Source: Tillus elongatus (Eukaryota; Arthropoda; Insecta; Coleoptera; Cleridae). From it: DNA of 64,000 nt. Made by a program: the position numbers and the translations under genes. The notes under the pieces are model-generated. The model saw nothing but the letters and a program-made list of their open reading frames with translations, was not told the DNA's origin and ran no database searches. Of this stretch, positions 34,665 to 48,110 are shown one piece after another. How positions within the stretch are numbered: the first letter of the stretch is position 1; each line of letters opens with the position of its first letter. The stretch is from contig OZ023268.1 in the NCBI GenBank assembly GCA_964006375.1, positions 82,967,835-83,031,834 of the forward strand. The letters run 5' to 3'.

Positions 34665-36167
34665 GTGTGTGAGTGTGTCTTGTGTTAATATTTCAAAATA
34701 TTAAACCTGAACTAGGCATTAAAACTAAAATATCGTTAGCTAAAACTAAATATTCGGGAGTAAAGTGCTACACAGCACTGATGCAGCCATATAAATCCAA
34801 TCGGACGAGAAATTGGTAGCATATTTGGAATTATATATATATGGCATTGTATAACCAAAGTATAAGCACTGTAAAAAGGCAGGTAATACCTTGTGTGATA
34901 CTGACTCCAGTGGAGCGATGTGCTTCACAGGGCAGTTTTGAGTAATAGCATTGTCAATGGAGTCTTGAAAATTCTGAAAAGTAGAAATTAAAATTAAGGT
35001 AACAGTTGTAACAGGAAATTTAAAATACCATCTTTAAATAAATATTCAAATAATGTTATTTATATTAGGGACAGGTAAAATGAGTCAAAACGATACATAT
35101 ACGCTCACAATATACATACATCCATCTAAATTACACAAGCCAACCTTCAAAAGTAATGTAAAAGTAAAAATAATGTAAAACATCTTACCAAACATGTAGA
35201 CAATTCGTATCCAGTAGAATTTCTAAGTTTTGGACTATAACTACACGAGTTCCAGTATTTGTTCCTAATCCACAAGAATGGAGAGTTGAGAACAAAATGA
35301 AAAAAATAGTTAAAAACAATGTATAGGAGAAATTAAGCCTGAAAAAAAAAGAAATATTAAGTTAAATGCCGAGTGCAGCTTGAAACTAAAACACTTTAAC
35401 ATTCATATGAATGAAAAGGCGTTTCTCAAATAAATAATAGTAATCAATTTGTTCGTTATCTAAATATAAGCAAGTTATAAAACTTTTAATCTAATATGAA
35501 CACTAAAGTGAAGTACAAAAGAACCAGGTCAAGGTCACATATATAAACTTTCAAAGTTCAAAGGTAAATACCTGGCACAAGTTTTATGACAATTAAAGTG
35601 TAAATGAAATTGACAATGTTTTTGAACTGCACAAGTAATCAAAATGTTTATCTAGTTAAGTTGTAATTTGAGTTCTATAGATAATTTTTTTTTGCAATGG
35701 TTAAAGGTAAACAAAATGTTTAATGTGAGATAAATCTATCACATAAAGCTTATAAAACGGGTGATAGCTATGAAACCACTAGTAAAAACAAGTTAAGTTA
35801 ATGTTCTATGTAATTTCAGGCATTTAAAACCAGTAGATTGAATCACTTCTTTTAAAATTTATAAAATGTAATAAGTTTTCAAAGCTTTCAAGTGCATTGA
35901 AGTTTTTAAAAACAGTCAGATTAAACTTAATCCAACTGAAATAAATATGTAATTAATGGCTTACAGCTCATCAAGAGTTTTTAGATAACAGTCATAGTTT
36001 AATGATGTAATAAGCTAAAGATTTAAAGATTGCATATAAAGTTGAAATTTGTTAAATATTTATAAATTTGACATGATCGTGAGAATATGTCAAAATCAGA
36101 CCGGCGTTCACGTGAAGCCCTTTTTGACAGTTAAGAAAGCAAGGAATAAAAGTAAAAGAGAATGATT
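34663..36167. other. Intron sequence, nothing recognised
   Basis: AT-rich, no ORFs of note and no paired repeats seen. A small palindromic pair TGCTACACAGCACTGATGCA lies at 34768-34787. Confidence 0.5.
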
Positions 36168-36835
36168 TAGAAATAAAATTTGGAATTATTAGATGAAAAT
36201 AGTTGACAATCACTCTTGTATTTTGGTTTTGAAGAAGGGTGGACGCTATAAGGCATTACTCCTCTGAAAACAGTAAAAATTTTGAATATATTAAAGTAAA
36301 TAATATGCAAATGTAATATTGAAGCCTAGAGGCGAGTACAAACTAACATTTAAGTGAACGATTATGTGAAAAATGTTTAAAACAACGTAATTCAGATATA
36401 AAAATTAAGGGACACTATACGGCGTCAGTTCTTCAAAAATATTATTATACTAGATAGTTTGTGAAAATTAATAACCGGATAAAGTATGACTAGGTCAAGG
36501 ATCATTGATAAACACGTGTGAGTGAACTATACAGTGCAAACAACATAATTAAAAGTGTAATCAGAGAAGAAGATACATACCTGGTTGTTGCCATAGAAAC
36601 CAGAATTTCTTGGATACGAACAATTTGTTGCTAGGTATAAGATCGATGCATTTTTGTCTACAAACTACAATTGAAATTAAAGGAGGAAACCACAAGTATA
36701 GGCTAATTGTCAAGCATGAAGTGTGTGAATGATCAAGTGTCAACCAAGGAGTGACAGCTGGAGTAAAAACACAGGTACCCAACCTTTGTATTACTAAAGT
36801 CTTTTGCTTATGAGAACTATCAAATTATCAATTTC
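36168..36835 (+). repeat. Dispersed ~690-bp repeat, copy 2
   Basis: Same sequence order as 28709-29395 (AGTTGACAATCACTCTTGTA, GGACGCTATAAGGCATTACT, CACTATACGGCGTC, GTTGTTGCCATAGAAACC, GTGTCAACCAAGGAGTGACA), starting near the AAATAAAATTTGGAATTATT stretch. Confidence 0.8.
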
Positions 36836-38650
<1,815 letters not shown>

Positions 38651-38689
38651 TATAGTTCTTCAGGAATACTCTCATATGATCTTATACTT

Positions 38690-39115
38690 CTAGTCATTAC
38701 ACTGTTGAGCTTTGTGTTTACTACTTTTTATCACTTTAATGTAATGTTTGTTTTTATTTTGTTATTTAGTATGTCGTGTATTAATTTGCCTTCCTTCATT
38801 TTTACGAGATTGTTGATTTGTAAAGTGTTCAGCCTTTCATACAACTGCGTTGCTGGATAGTATCAGCTTAGACCAAATAATATCTTTAACATTCGATTTT
38901 GTGTTCCTTGTAGTCGCTGTATTTCTGTTTTTGGTGAATCTGCCCAAATGGCCATCGTATAGCTTAGCTGTGGCTCTATTAAGGCATTTATACATAGGTC
39001 TTTTCAATTTTTCTGGCAAGTAATATTCACACCTTCTAAAAGCACCTGTGTAACTAGATTTTTTTCTTATGTTAATCAGATGTTGTTTAAAGTTCAACTG
39101 GTTATCAATTATAAT
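38690..39115 (-). pseudogene. LINE RT C-terminal fragment
   Basis: Minus strand reads LNFKQHLINIRKKSSYTGAF, then RRCEYYLPEKLKRPMYKCL, then a short thumb remnant with several stops. The pattern NFKxHL..I.KK....G.L.R...YLP resembles the region after the RT palm in insect LINEs. Short and decayed. Confidence 0.6.
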
Positions 39116-39597
39116 TCAAAGTTGAGTGATGAGTTTGAATAAGAAAAACTGACCTAAAAGAGTTATTTTATCAGAAAGTGAAGTGAAGCCAAATCTGTCC
39201 AGCAATACTCAATATTGAACTCTTGTAACTCTAAGCCACCTGACCATTACCGGGTTAATAATTGGCGAAAGTAGTCACATCTGTTTCTTGCTTAGACAAT
39301 GTTTCGCTTCTGCAGTCTTTATGCCAAGAATAATTGTAAGCAGAATTCTTGGGTAATTACTGCTTATTGGCAAGTTTTATTTAATCAGAGTTTAAATTTC
39401 GGAATGAGAGTTTAAATTTGGAAACGACTCTAAAGTTGTTCTCTTCATTTTATTAATTTAGCTGCCTTTTACATAATGTTTTAGGCTTATCTCATACTAA
39501 AGTAGTAGCTACTGTATTGATTGCATTGATAAGCAAATGGAAAGCATTTAAGGAATTTCTATTATGTTAATGCATTAGATTAGATGTTATATATAAG

Positions 39598-40032
39598 TGT
39601 TGACGGTAGTCAACACACATGTATAATACGTGGTTATTGTTTATATTATATATAAATAAATGTCAGCATCGCTCGGGCATCTCCTACTCGTCGCACCCCG
39701 TCCATAGGGGTGCGAGGCGCAGGCAATGCATTAGGCATTCATGTATTAAGCCAGAACAACTAAATCAGCTGAGACATCTTTGTAAGTTATGCAATACATT
39801 ACACAAATATACCTATACATACATAATGCCCTTTATATAAAATACAAGGTGAACTACTGTAATTTACTTCTATATCAAATAGTTATAGTGTTCAGTGTAA
39901 ATAGTGTTTTGTACATACAAAATAATAGTTATAAAAAAATGTTAGTAAATAATCCGACAGTGTTAGTGTTGTTAACCACCTCTTAAATCCATGCAGCAAA
40001 ATAAATGACCCAATTAGTGTTGCTCGTCAACA
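39598..40032. mobile_element. Solo LTR with 5-bp TSD
   Basis: Begins TGTTGACG and ends CGTCAACA, an 8-bp perfect inverted pair with the TG...CA ends of LTRs. Flanks 39593-39597 and 40033-40037 are both ATAAG. 435 bp, no internal gene: a recombination product of an LTR retrotransposon. It is unlike the LTR at 31868. Confidence 0.85.
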
Positions 40033-40095
40033 ATAAGTAAATACTTTATTGAGAAAATTATTCGACCAAATCATAATTATAATTCATTGTTTGTT

Positions 40096-40300
40096 GTTGC
40101 CCTTACTTGGTGAAACTTGTCCTTACTACATACAGACTTGGAGACTACTTCTCTGGCTTCACTGTTGGTTTGCGTTGGTGAAGGACGTAGCCAGCGTGTA
40201 AGCTAACTGGAGCAAGTGGCCTGTACGAATTCTGGATGTTCTAGGATGTTCTTCAACGTTTCTGTGACTATAGTTTCGCTGATTGACAGCCTTCTTAGAC
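40096..40300. mobile_element. Fold-back element, copy 2 (core flipped)
   Basis: Shares TTGTTGCCCTTACTTGGTG and CAGACTTGGAGACTACTTCT with the 24.8-kb copy in the same orientation. The following core (GAAGGACGTAGCCAGCG through CTATAGTTTCGCTG) is the reverse complement of the 24.8-kb core. The second arm is missing or degraded; it ends near GATTGACAGCC. Confidence 0.78.
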
Positions 40301-40639
40301 AGATTAAAATTGAATTAGTACGAAATCATGACAACTACAAATAAAGATCTGTTGCTATGTTATGATAAGATGTTTTGATCAAAAAAATTTATCAAATTGA
40401 AAATAAAAATGAAACACAGATGACAGATGAGGCTTTCAAAATGTCTATGTGATGTATGTCAATATTTAACATAATAATAGAACTAGCCTATAATAACTAT
40501 GATAACAGTTACAACAATAAAATAACTAAACAATAACAGTATAAAAGCAGTCTCTATACAACGAAAATATCGACATACATCAACTCATTATCTTATTACA
40601 ACTTTTTTGAAAGAATAGTTAAATTTATTTTCTTTGACT
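40301..40639. other. Intron sequence, nothing recognised
   Basis: AT-rich, probably includes the 3' flank of the Penelope fragment. No feature seen. Confidence 0.4.
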
Positions 40640-41237
40640 TATTTAATTAGAAAGAAGACTATCCAAGAAAGGGGAATTCATTAAATCAGTTTGCTCGTTC
40701 AAAACAAGGTAGCTATTGTCGTGTGTGTGCTTTTTGACTTCCAAAGCTTCAAAAAAGTCCAGTTTACGCTTGTCATTATAAAAATGTAGTGGTTGTATGC
40801 GGTTATTTACTGTAAGTCTATGTTCGGTATCAATAATATGTTTTGCAAATGTAGATTTGTCAGCGTGGTTATTTCTAAATGCAGAAATATGTTCTTTGTA
40901 TCAGGTGTTAAAATTTCTAGAAGTTTGACCTACGTAGATTGCATTACAATGTGTACAAGCTAATTTATAAACTCCAGCTTTTGTCAGGAAACAAGATTTT
41001 TCTTCGGCGTTAAATAGTAAATCACGTGTCGTGTTGTAAGATTTAAAAGCTACCTTTGTATTTGTACATGTATTTAAAATTTTTGAAATGTTTTCTGAAA
41101 TGGTTCCAAAATAAGTTATCGAAACGTATCTGTTGTCTTCTTTGTCTCTAATATTTGGATAAATTAAATTCATCGCTAATTTGTATTATTTTCTCTCGAT
41201 CATTTTATCTATTATTTTAACAGAGTAGCCATTATTA
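40640..41237 (-). pseudogene. Penelope-like element GIY-YIG endonuclease fragment
   Basis: Minus strand: a lead-in with EFNLIYPNIRDKEDNRYVSI-like sequence, then GVYKLACTHCNAIYVGQTSR (41000-40907), which holds GVY...YVG and the CxxC pair typical of Penelope endonucleases. After one stop come YKEH, TFAKHIIDTEHRLTVNNR and a C-terminal tail to 40650. The RT part is missing: the fragment stops where the LINE's (TTA)n tail begins near 41238. The ORF is broken once at the stop near 40905. Confidence 0.85.
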
Positions 41238-43770
41238 AATGCTGTTTAATAATAATAATAATATTTATTTGGTCCTTTAGTTACAATTATTGTAAATCGG
41301 ACAAGTCAAAAACTTACAAGATAAAAAAGATACAGAACGTATCACAACTTATAACAACGGTACGTGCCCAAAAATCTAAAATCTAACGAGCTTCACATCA
41401 CAACAAAAAAGATACGTTCACAGTACAGCTTCACAAAATTCACTCAAACTATAAAAACTATGAGTAATTAAAGCAACCTTCAGTTGCTTTCTAAATTTTT
41501 TTGTACAATTTGTGTCCTTCAGAGAACAAGGCAGCTGGTTATAGAAAAAGCAACCCGCATAACATGGCGACTTCTTAAAAAAAGAATGGTGACATTTATT
41601 CAGGTGAAAAGTATTTTTTTCACGAGTGTTGTGCTTATGAAAATCCGAGTTGATAACAAATTTTCTCTTGTTTTTATGAATGTAAGTTAACAGATGGAAC
41701 AAATAAACTGATGTTAACGTCATAATGTTATTTCTCTTGAACATGTCACGACAAGGGTGCCCATAAGGTAGATTGTATATCAATCTCAGGATTTGTTTCT
41801 GTAGCACAAATATTCTATGGCAGTCCGAAGATTGGCCCCAGATAATGATACCGTAACTCAGATGTGAATAGACTGCCGCGTAATAAACTTTCAGCAGATG
41901 TTCCGAGCTTAAGGAATCTTTAAGCATCAAAATTGCATAAAACGCGGAATTTAATTTCTTGCACACGTGATCAATCTGGTCTATATATAACAGGCTACTG
42001 TCAATTCTAACACCCAAAAATTTTGCCACCTTTTTGAATTGCACAGCATTTCCATTCACCAAAATAGTGCTGCCGCACATCCTCTCTCTTCGGCGGCAGT
42101 TATGCATTTCAAGAGAAAAAGTCTTGTCATAGTTTAAAATGAGTCGATTTCTATAACACCACTCATCAAAAGATTGTACCACTGATTTTAATTTTAATTC
42201 AGTTTCCTCCACCGTCTTGCCGTAGACAACAATATAAGTGTCATCGGCGTACATGAAGACTTTTCCGTCTTGTATAAATTGCGGCAAATCGTTTACATAG
42301 AGTGTAAACAAAAGTGGGCCAATGACACTTCCCTGGGGTGTGCCCATACTTACCCTATATCTTTGGGAATTAATTTTATTCGCTTTTACAAGCAACTGTC
42401 TGTTGGTGAGATACGAAAGTAGAAGGTCTTGCAAGTGCCTCTTATCCCCAACGCCCACATCTTCTCCTTAACAAAAAAAGGATTTACTGTGTCAAAGGCA
42501 CGAGACAGGTCAAAAAATATGGTCACAACAATGTAGTTGAGGTCCATTCTTTCATTTACATATTGAATGTATTCGATAAGGGCAGTTTCTGTAGAATGAT
42601 CAGTTCTAAATCCGTGCTGTGATGGTGATATAATATTATTAGCGTTTAAAAACTTGACCATCCTTCTATGTACTGCCCTTTCTATGATCTTTGAAAAAAT
42701 GCTTAATATAGAGATGGGACGATAGTTCTCCAAATTGGTACTGTCTCCCGCCTTCAACACAGCAACAACCACGGCCAGTTTCAATATGTCAGGGAATTTT
42801 CCCAGACATATACAGGAATTTATAATCTTTGTAAGTGGCGCGGCAAGCTCAGCAGCACATTGCTTAATAATTTTTATTGGAACATCATCAAAGCCGCTTG
42901 ATTTTTTATTAGGAAGTTCGTTGATGATCTCAATAACTTCACATTCAGTTAAAGGTGTTATAAAAAGTGTTTTGGGCTTATATTGTTCGGCTGTGCAGCT
43001 ATCAGACATCTGGCGCCCGAAATGCAACATGAGCTTCCTCTCAGCAATACCTGAAAAATATCCGGCAAGTACCTCAGCAATTTCTACCCTACTAGTTATA
43101 TTTTTGTTTTCGTATAGTAAATTCGAAATGCAGTGCTCCTCACTTGGTTTGTTTTTCTTAAGATTAACAAGCTGCCATAGTGCTTTAGTTTTATTTGGGG
43201 CGTTACAAATATAAGATGCTGTGTAGTTTTGTTTTTCCTGTTTAATTAGGGTATTTACCTCTGCTTTCATTACTTTATACATAGCGTTAATCTCCCTCTC
43301 TCCGGATTGTTTACGCATTGAATTTAAAAGCTTCAGGTCATTAAGTTTTTGTTGCAGATTTGGTGAAAACTTGATTCGATATTTTACGTTAAAACCGGAA
43401 TTTACAACTTTTTTAGTTTTCGGACAAGCTACCTCAAAGCACCAGACAAAAGTGTCGAAAAATTTTTTAAATGCCATGTCTACATCCTCAATTTCACTCA
43501 AATTGAAATCGTATGTGCTCGCAAAACGAGTTTTAAATTCGTTAATTGTCATTTCATTTAGAGGTCGAAAGACGATTTCTCTTTTAGCCTCTATGGAAGG
43601 GTGGCCAATTCCGTTTGCTACGGGAAACGTAACCGCCTGAGCGTAATGGTCCGAGATTCCTGGATCAAAATTGTCTACAACAACACCCTCAATATTTGTT
43701 AATACATAATCAATGCTACTACTACTCAAGATGTCACCCGATCTAAAGACCCTTGTTTGCTTAATTATTG
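41238..43770 (-). mobile_element. Nearly complete LINE, 5'-truncated
   Basis: Minus strand from about 43770 (inside the endonuclease) to a 3' tail CCAAATAAATATTATTATTA at 41275-41240. The ORF is open in two overlapping frames. The tail type (AATAAA then TTA repeats) is shared with the LINEs ending at 8152 and 60790, although the proteins differ. Confidence 0.88.
41418..43729 (-). pseudogene. LINE endonuclease/RT ORF with one frameshift
   Basis: Blocks 43729-42386 and 42458-41418 (minus). The first has the endonuclease end (SSIDYVLTNIEG, DPGISDHYAQAV), a linker, and RT SSGFDDVPIKI, NYRPISILSIFSKIIER, QHGFRTDHSTETALIE, FFDLSRAFDTV. The second continues LLSYLTNRQLL, MGTPQGSVIGPLLFTLYVND, FMYADDTYIVV (catalytic box) and the thumb. 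A single frame change near 42450 separates them. Otherwise no stops, so it is fairly young. Confidence 0.9.
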
Positions 43771-43775
43771 AAATT

Positions 43776-43806
43776 TCTTTTTCAAGTAGTCTCCAAGTCT
43801 GTATGT
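43776..43806 (-). repeat. Fold-back arm fragment
   Basis: AGTAGTCTCCAAGTCTGTAT matches, reversed, the arm and outer flank of the fold-back elements at 24.8 and 40.1 kb. It abuts the 5' end of the LINE, so the LINE may have inserted in or next to a third copy. Confidence 0.6.
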
Positions 43807-43910
43807 AGCATAATTATAATATTAACGCTATCTATTCCAACACAAACTTTGGTTGAAAAAATAAGGACCCAGATGTACAATACAAATAATGTGTTTTCCT
43901 TTTGTTCCAG

Positions 43911-44116
43911 AGCAGCTAGGTAGTCGCTTGGAAAGCTCTACTAACAATAAACTTGCTCAAGATGCCCAGTTGTGCTACATATGTTCAGGTAATTTTGAGA
44001 AACTTGTCAATTCATGGATAGGAAATACAACATCAAACACCAAAGATCTTCAGGAGTTAGTTGAACTAGTTTCATTTCTACAAAAGGCTGTGGAAAGACA
44101 GGGTCGTCAAGTGCAA
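43911..44116 (+). CDS. Sec31: Sec31 exon (solenoid)
   Basis: Encodes EQLGSRLESSTNNKLAQDAQ, then LCYICSGNFEKLVNSWIG and LQELVELVSFLQKAVERQG. It matches the animal LG.RLE...LCYIC.GN.EKLV.CW landmark. Acceptor TTTGTTCCAG follows a 9.4-kb intron; donor CAA|GTTAGT. Phase 1 in, phase 0 out; 80 bp from the next exon. Confidence 0.95.
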
Positions 44117-44196
44117 GTTAGTTCATCATTAATTCTTTGTTTCCTCTCAATCAAAGAAAAAGATAGAGTAGTATATTCCTTTAATTTGTATTTCAG

Positions 44197-44405
44197 ATAA
44201 GAGGTGCGTTGGCAGATTTACTATCTCACTATGCTTCAATCTTAGCTGCACAAGGTAATCTCTCAGCTGCCTTGACTTATCTGGGTTACTCAGATGATCC
44301 TAAAGTGGTGACACTTCGAGACCGTCTACTTGTCAGTTTGGGACAAAAACCGGCATATAATCTTACAACAAGAAGGTCTACCGTTGGATATGGAGATACT
44401 TCCAG
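44197..44405 (+). CDS. Sec31: Sec31 exon (end of solenoid)
   Basis: Encodes IRGALADLLSHYASILAAQG, then NLSAALTYLGYSDDPKVVTL and RDRLLVSLGQKPAYN. This matches the animal Sec31 segment YA.LLAAQG....AL.YL, the last helices before the Pro-rich linker. Acceptor TTTCAG, donor AG|GTGAGT, phase 0 in and 2 out. Confidence 0.95.
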
Positions 44406-44669
44406 GTGAGTAAAGCATACAATAAGATCGTCTGTTGATACCACTGTTAGCAATTATAACTCCATAAGTAACATATGGGACATTAATTACTGGAGTATAA
44501 ATGAGATCTTTAGTCCTTAGAGTCGCACATACTAGTTTTTGTTTGTAGTCCTTTTAGTTTTACTTATGACTACAATGATTGTTTGTAGTCCTTTAAGTTT
44601 TTAAAAGAACTGCTAATTGGCAATTGGTGACTGTACTAATGCATAACATCTGAAAATGTCTTTGTCCTT

Positions 44670-46429
44670 GTAGGCTGTCGATTGTTTAATGAGTCGTATA
44701 GGTTTTTGGCCTCTCAGCACTGTGATACCAATGAGTCTTTTGTGCATGACTATTTTCTAATAGTTGGCTAAAAAGTTCAGACTTTTTATGTAGTGCTATT
44801 TTACATATTTCCTGTAATGCTAGGGTCACTCCTCCAAGGTATTTGAACCTTTTGCAGAACTGAGCCATGCAGTCGCATAACAAATGCTCTCTTGTTTCTG
44901 CTGCTTCTGTCGTGCAGCATCTGCAGTTTTCACTCTCCACCTTGCCCATCTTCATAAGGTGATACCTTACCGGGGACTGTCTTATGATTATTTTCAAGTC
45001 GTTCCTGTTCAATCCAAGAAACAGTTCAGATTTCTCTGTTGGTATGGTGATGAACCGTTTTGACTGCCTTAAGCCTGGTGCTCCAGTATGACAGTATTTG
45101 GTTCCTCTCCCAAATATCGAGTTCGTTTCTTACGTGGCTTTTTGTTAGTCTACAACACGGTTCTGGAACATATAATGGTGTTGTTGCTGACCTTTTTGCA
45201 AGGCTATTTTCTTCCTTGCTTCCTTCGATGCCTTGATACCTGGTACCTACATCAAAGTTACTTTGTTGTTCGCAGTCAGCTGCTTCAAGGATTTTTTGCA
45301 TTCCCAGGTCACTTTATTACATATATATATTTTTACAACAACACACCACGAGGGCTTACAGCCTAAATACTATCGTACCGTGGGTGTCGACAAGGATGAA
45401 AGAGGCAACTTGTTAATTCTGCACTTGAAGGTTTGGAGGTTCGGGGGAGAAGGAAAAACATGTGCCGGCAAGGAATTCCACAACTTGGAAGTCCTCGGGA
45501 CAAAAGAGCAGGCATAACAAGATGTTTTATGTTTGGCGACCTGGACAGTAAAAGGGTGCATTCGCTCTGTTCCCCTGGCAGATCTGTTGGGGGCAGCAGG
45601 TGGAGGAACTATGGAAGAAAGCTCCCCTGAGCAGTGCCCTTGCAGATATCTATAAAAGAGAGAGAGAGAGATCACCAATGGCACGTCGGTGGGCAAGTTA
45701 TGGCAGCCTTTGGGTGAGGGTAGGGTCACCGATGAGACGTATAGCTCTCTTCTGGAGTCTGAATGGAGTCCAGGATAGCGAGTTTAGAACCGGTAGCAGC
45801 ATCCTAGATGTGGGAGCAGTATTCGAGGTTTGGCTTTATTTGTGTATAAGGTATAGAGATTAGCTGGTGAAAAGTATTGGCGATCCCGGAAGAGGAAACC
45901 TAATTTCTTAGCAGCCGCTTCTGCAATTGATGTGACATGTTGGTGCCAATTGAGATTTCGATCCACAGAAATGCCAACAAGTGAAAAGGACTCATTACTT
46001 TGAATAACTTGGTTGTTCATTGTGATGGGTCTAGGGCTGGTGTATCTCTTATGAGAAAGAAAGCAAGACTGAGATTTGGTGGTGTTGAATTGTACAAGAT
46101 TTCTACTTCCCCAGTCTAATAGTTTTTGGAGATCCACGGGACTTGGTTTTAAAATATTTCTGAGTCTTTAGTACTGCCTGACTGTCTGACAGGATGTTGG
46201 GTCCTCTGATTTCCAGTCCTGCTCCCTCCATTTGTTTAGACCCGTCTGTGTACCATACAGTCATGTCAGCCTCGTACTGTCTCAGTCTCATGTTTGGCGG
46301 TCGTTTATGACCACGTAAATTGAATTATGAAGTCCAGTTTGGCTGGCATTTGATCTGTTGGTTTGGCGAGTGACTCCAGTGGAATGATTTCCAGGATTTT
46401 AAAGTGGGCAACCACTTTCCCTCTTTGTA
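44670..46429 (-). pseudogene. R1/I-like LINE fragment (RT end, RNase H), nested
   Basis: Minus strand: FKILEIIPLESLAKQ, MRLRQYEADMTVWYTDGSKQ (RNase H start, around 46290), ILSDSQAVLKT. After an interruption come VTWECKKSLKQLTANNKVTL, a degenerate SLAKR-S-ATTPLY block and a Cys-rich tail (45012-44686; CRCCTTEAAETREHLLCDC). Inserted opposite to the host LINE 3' UTR. Multiple stops and shifts. Confidence 0.82.
45322..46137 (-). pseudogene. LINE C-terminal fragment nested in RNase H
   Basis: Minus strand reads DLQKLLDWGSRNLVQFNTTK, NLNWHQHVTSIAEAAAKKLG, YFSPANLYTLY and further down WNSLPAHVFPSPPNLQTFKC (45729-45370), the usual C-terminal half of a widespread insect Jockey-type LINE. It interrupts the RNase H of the surrounding R1/I-like fragment. 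3' end near 45330 with ATGTAATAAAG. Confidence 0.85.
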
Positions 46430-46619
46430 CTTTTAATTGGGTGTGATCTTGTTGAACAATAAAGTGATAAATAAATAGAGGTTATGGCGCTAAATATTTA
46501 TTAGAGTTGCAAAGTAAAAATAACTAGCTGAGCGTTATGACTGTCGTGTTCGAACCGGAATTTAGCTCTTTCATTGCTGTATTAGTTGTCATTTTTTAAG
46601 ACAGACATGGCGGTCTCAG

Positions 46620-47815
46620 TAGGTCAGCGGGGAGAACGTTGGCTTGCGTAAAATCCTAGATGCACATCTCACAGCATAAAAGCCAAAAAGTCTGTGCAGC
46701 AAGAAAAAACAAGAAGTTAATATTTTGTTGTGTAACATTCGATTGCAAGCAATCAAATTGAACTCTGTTAAAAGCAGTTGCAAGCACGATCCCTTCACTA
46801 TTAGCCTGTTGTTTTGCAAAATGTTAAGTAATTCACAAAAATTGTATACAGAGTGTTGAATAAAAGATTGAAAATTTTCTAAAAACATGCTGAAATAGGA
46901 CACAAGCTACAGGGTGGTGTTTTAAGTTTCTGTTTATCCTTTTTATTTACAGGATGATTACAAAAAAAAAGAGTTTTTCTGTTTTTAGATACAACTTTTT
47001 TACTTATCAAAAAAATTTCGCAATGAAGGGCTCATATTGGAACTAAAGCTTCTGGCAAGAATGCCTGGTTAACAGAATTGACTCAGAATGAACTATAAAT
47101 ATACAGCGCGGCATCGAAAGTGATCCAAATCCTAATCGTTTTAAAAATTTTGTTTCGACAGCAGAATTGACTGGAACTCAAGTTGATTATGACAGAACCA
47201 TTGATTGTGGGCACTAAAAATTGTTTCTCGTCTGCACAGGTCGAAAACTGCCATTAAAAGAACTCAATTACAAACAGCTTGTTTTCAAATGAGGCTCATT
47301 CAAACTCTCACTTGAAAATGCCTGTAACTAAGGTAATGCTTTTTGTTACTTTAGTTATGAACATTTTCAGATGAGAGCTCGAATGAATCTCCTTTGCAAA
47401 CAAGCCGTTTGTAATTGAGTTCTTTTAACGACAATTTTTGACCTATGCAAACGAGAAACAATTTTTACTGCCCACCCAATGGTTCTTTCATTATCAACTT
47501 GAGTTTGAGTCAATTCTGTTGTCGAAACGAGTTTTTTTTTTTAATTTTAATTTAAGAAATACAATTTGTTTTTCAAACGGAAGCTTCTTGATGGTATAGA
47601 ATATTTTGCATGTTTTGTTCATCACCGTGTATACAATTTATGTGAATTACCTGATCTTTTACAAAACAATAGGCTAACAGTGGAAGGATCGTGCTTGCAA
47701 ACACTTTTAATAGAATTCAATTCGATTGCAGCAATCGAATGTTACATCAAATTTAAAAAGGGTAAAATTTTTGCGTGCGACGTTTTGAGTGTTGAGTAGT
47801 GTAGATCAAATATAA
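46620..47815. repeat. Large imperfect palindrome (fold-back)
   Basis: The left arm reversed matches the right arm: centre near 47335 (AACTAAGGTAA / TTACTTTAGTT), then TTGTAATTGAGTTCTTTTAA, GACGAGAAACAATTTTTA, CCAATGGTTCT, and outer blocks around GTATACAATTT.TGTGAATTA and GGATCGTGCTTGCAA. The left arm has about 330 bp (near 46870-47130) that the right arm lacks. No intact ORF; probably a long-TIR or fold-back transposon. Confidence 0.75.
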
Positions 47816-48110
47816 GAAACTTGAGCATGGGATATAAATTAAATAAGACATGAATTCCCGCCATTGTTATCTATATGTGGGGTAGCAATATAAAAAGGAA
47901 AGATAGAGGTCTGGTTTACATCGTTTATTGTAAAGGAAAATACTGAACATTGACAATGTAATTAATTAACAAAGCAAGATGATACTTGAGGACAAACTGT
48001 GAAAACTTAAATTATTACTTTAAACAAATTGAAATATAAAGTGAAATGTAAGTTGCACTATAAATTAATATATAAACTAAAGAAAAACAATAAAATTAAG
48101 CCAACTTTAC
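47816..48110 (-). promoter_or_regulatory. Possible 3' UTR with poly(A) signal
   Basis: Minus-strand AATAAA at 47929-47924, about 180 nt after the stop of the candidate exon at 48111. Preceded by AT-rich non-coding sequence. Supportive only. Confidence 0.35.

Larger units (their letters stand above)
44520..46490 (+). mobile_element. LINE 3' UTR split by a nested insertion
   Basis: 44560-44669 matches 58910-58970 (AGTCCTTTCAGTTTTAAAAT-like, AACTGCTAATT, GACTGTACTAATGCA). 46430-46490 matches the next part (TTTTAATTGGGTGTGA...CAATAAAGTGATAAATAAAT). The two halves are separated by 1.76 kb and bordered by TCTTTGTCCTT (44659-44669) and TCTTTGTACTT (about 46419-46429), an 11-bp duplication with one mismatch. 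Confidence 0.78.

Noticed and set aside
42735..43214. 159-codon plus-strand frame
   Set aside because: Shadow of the minus-strand LINE ORF.
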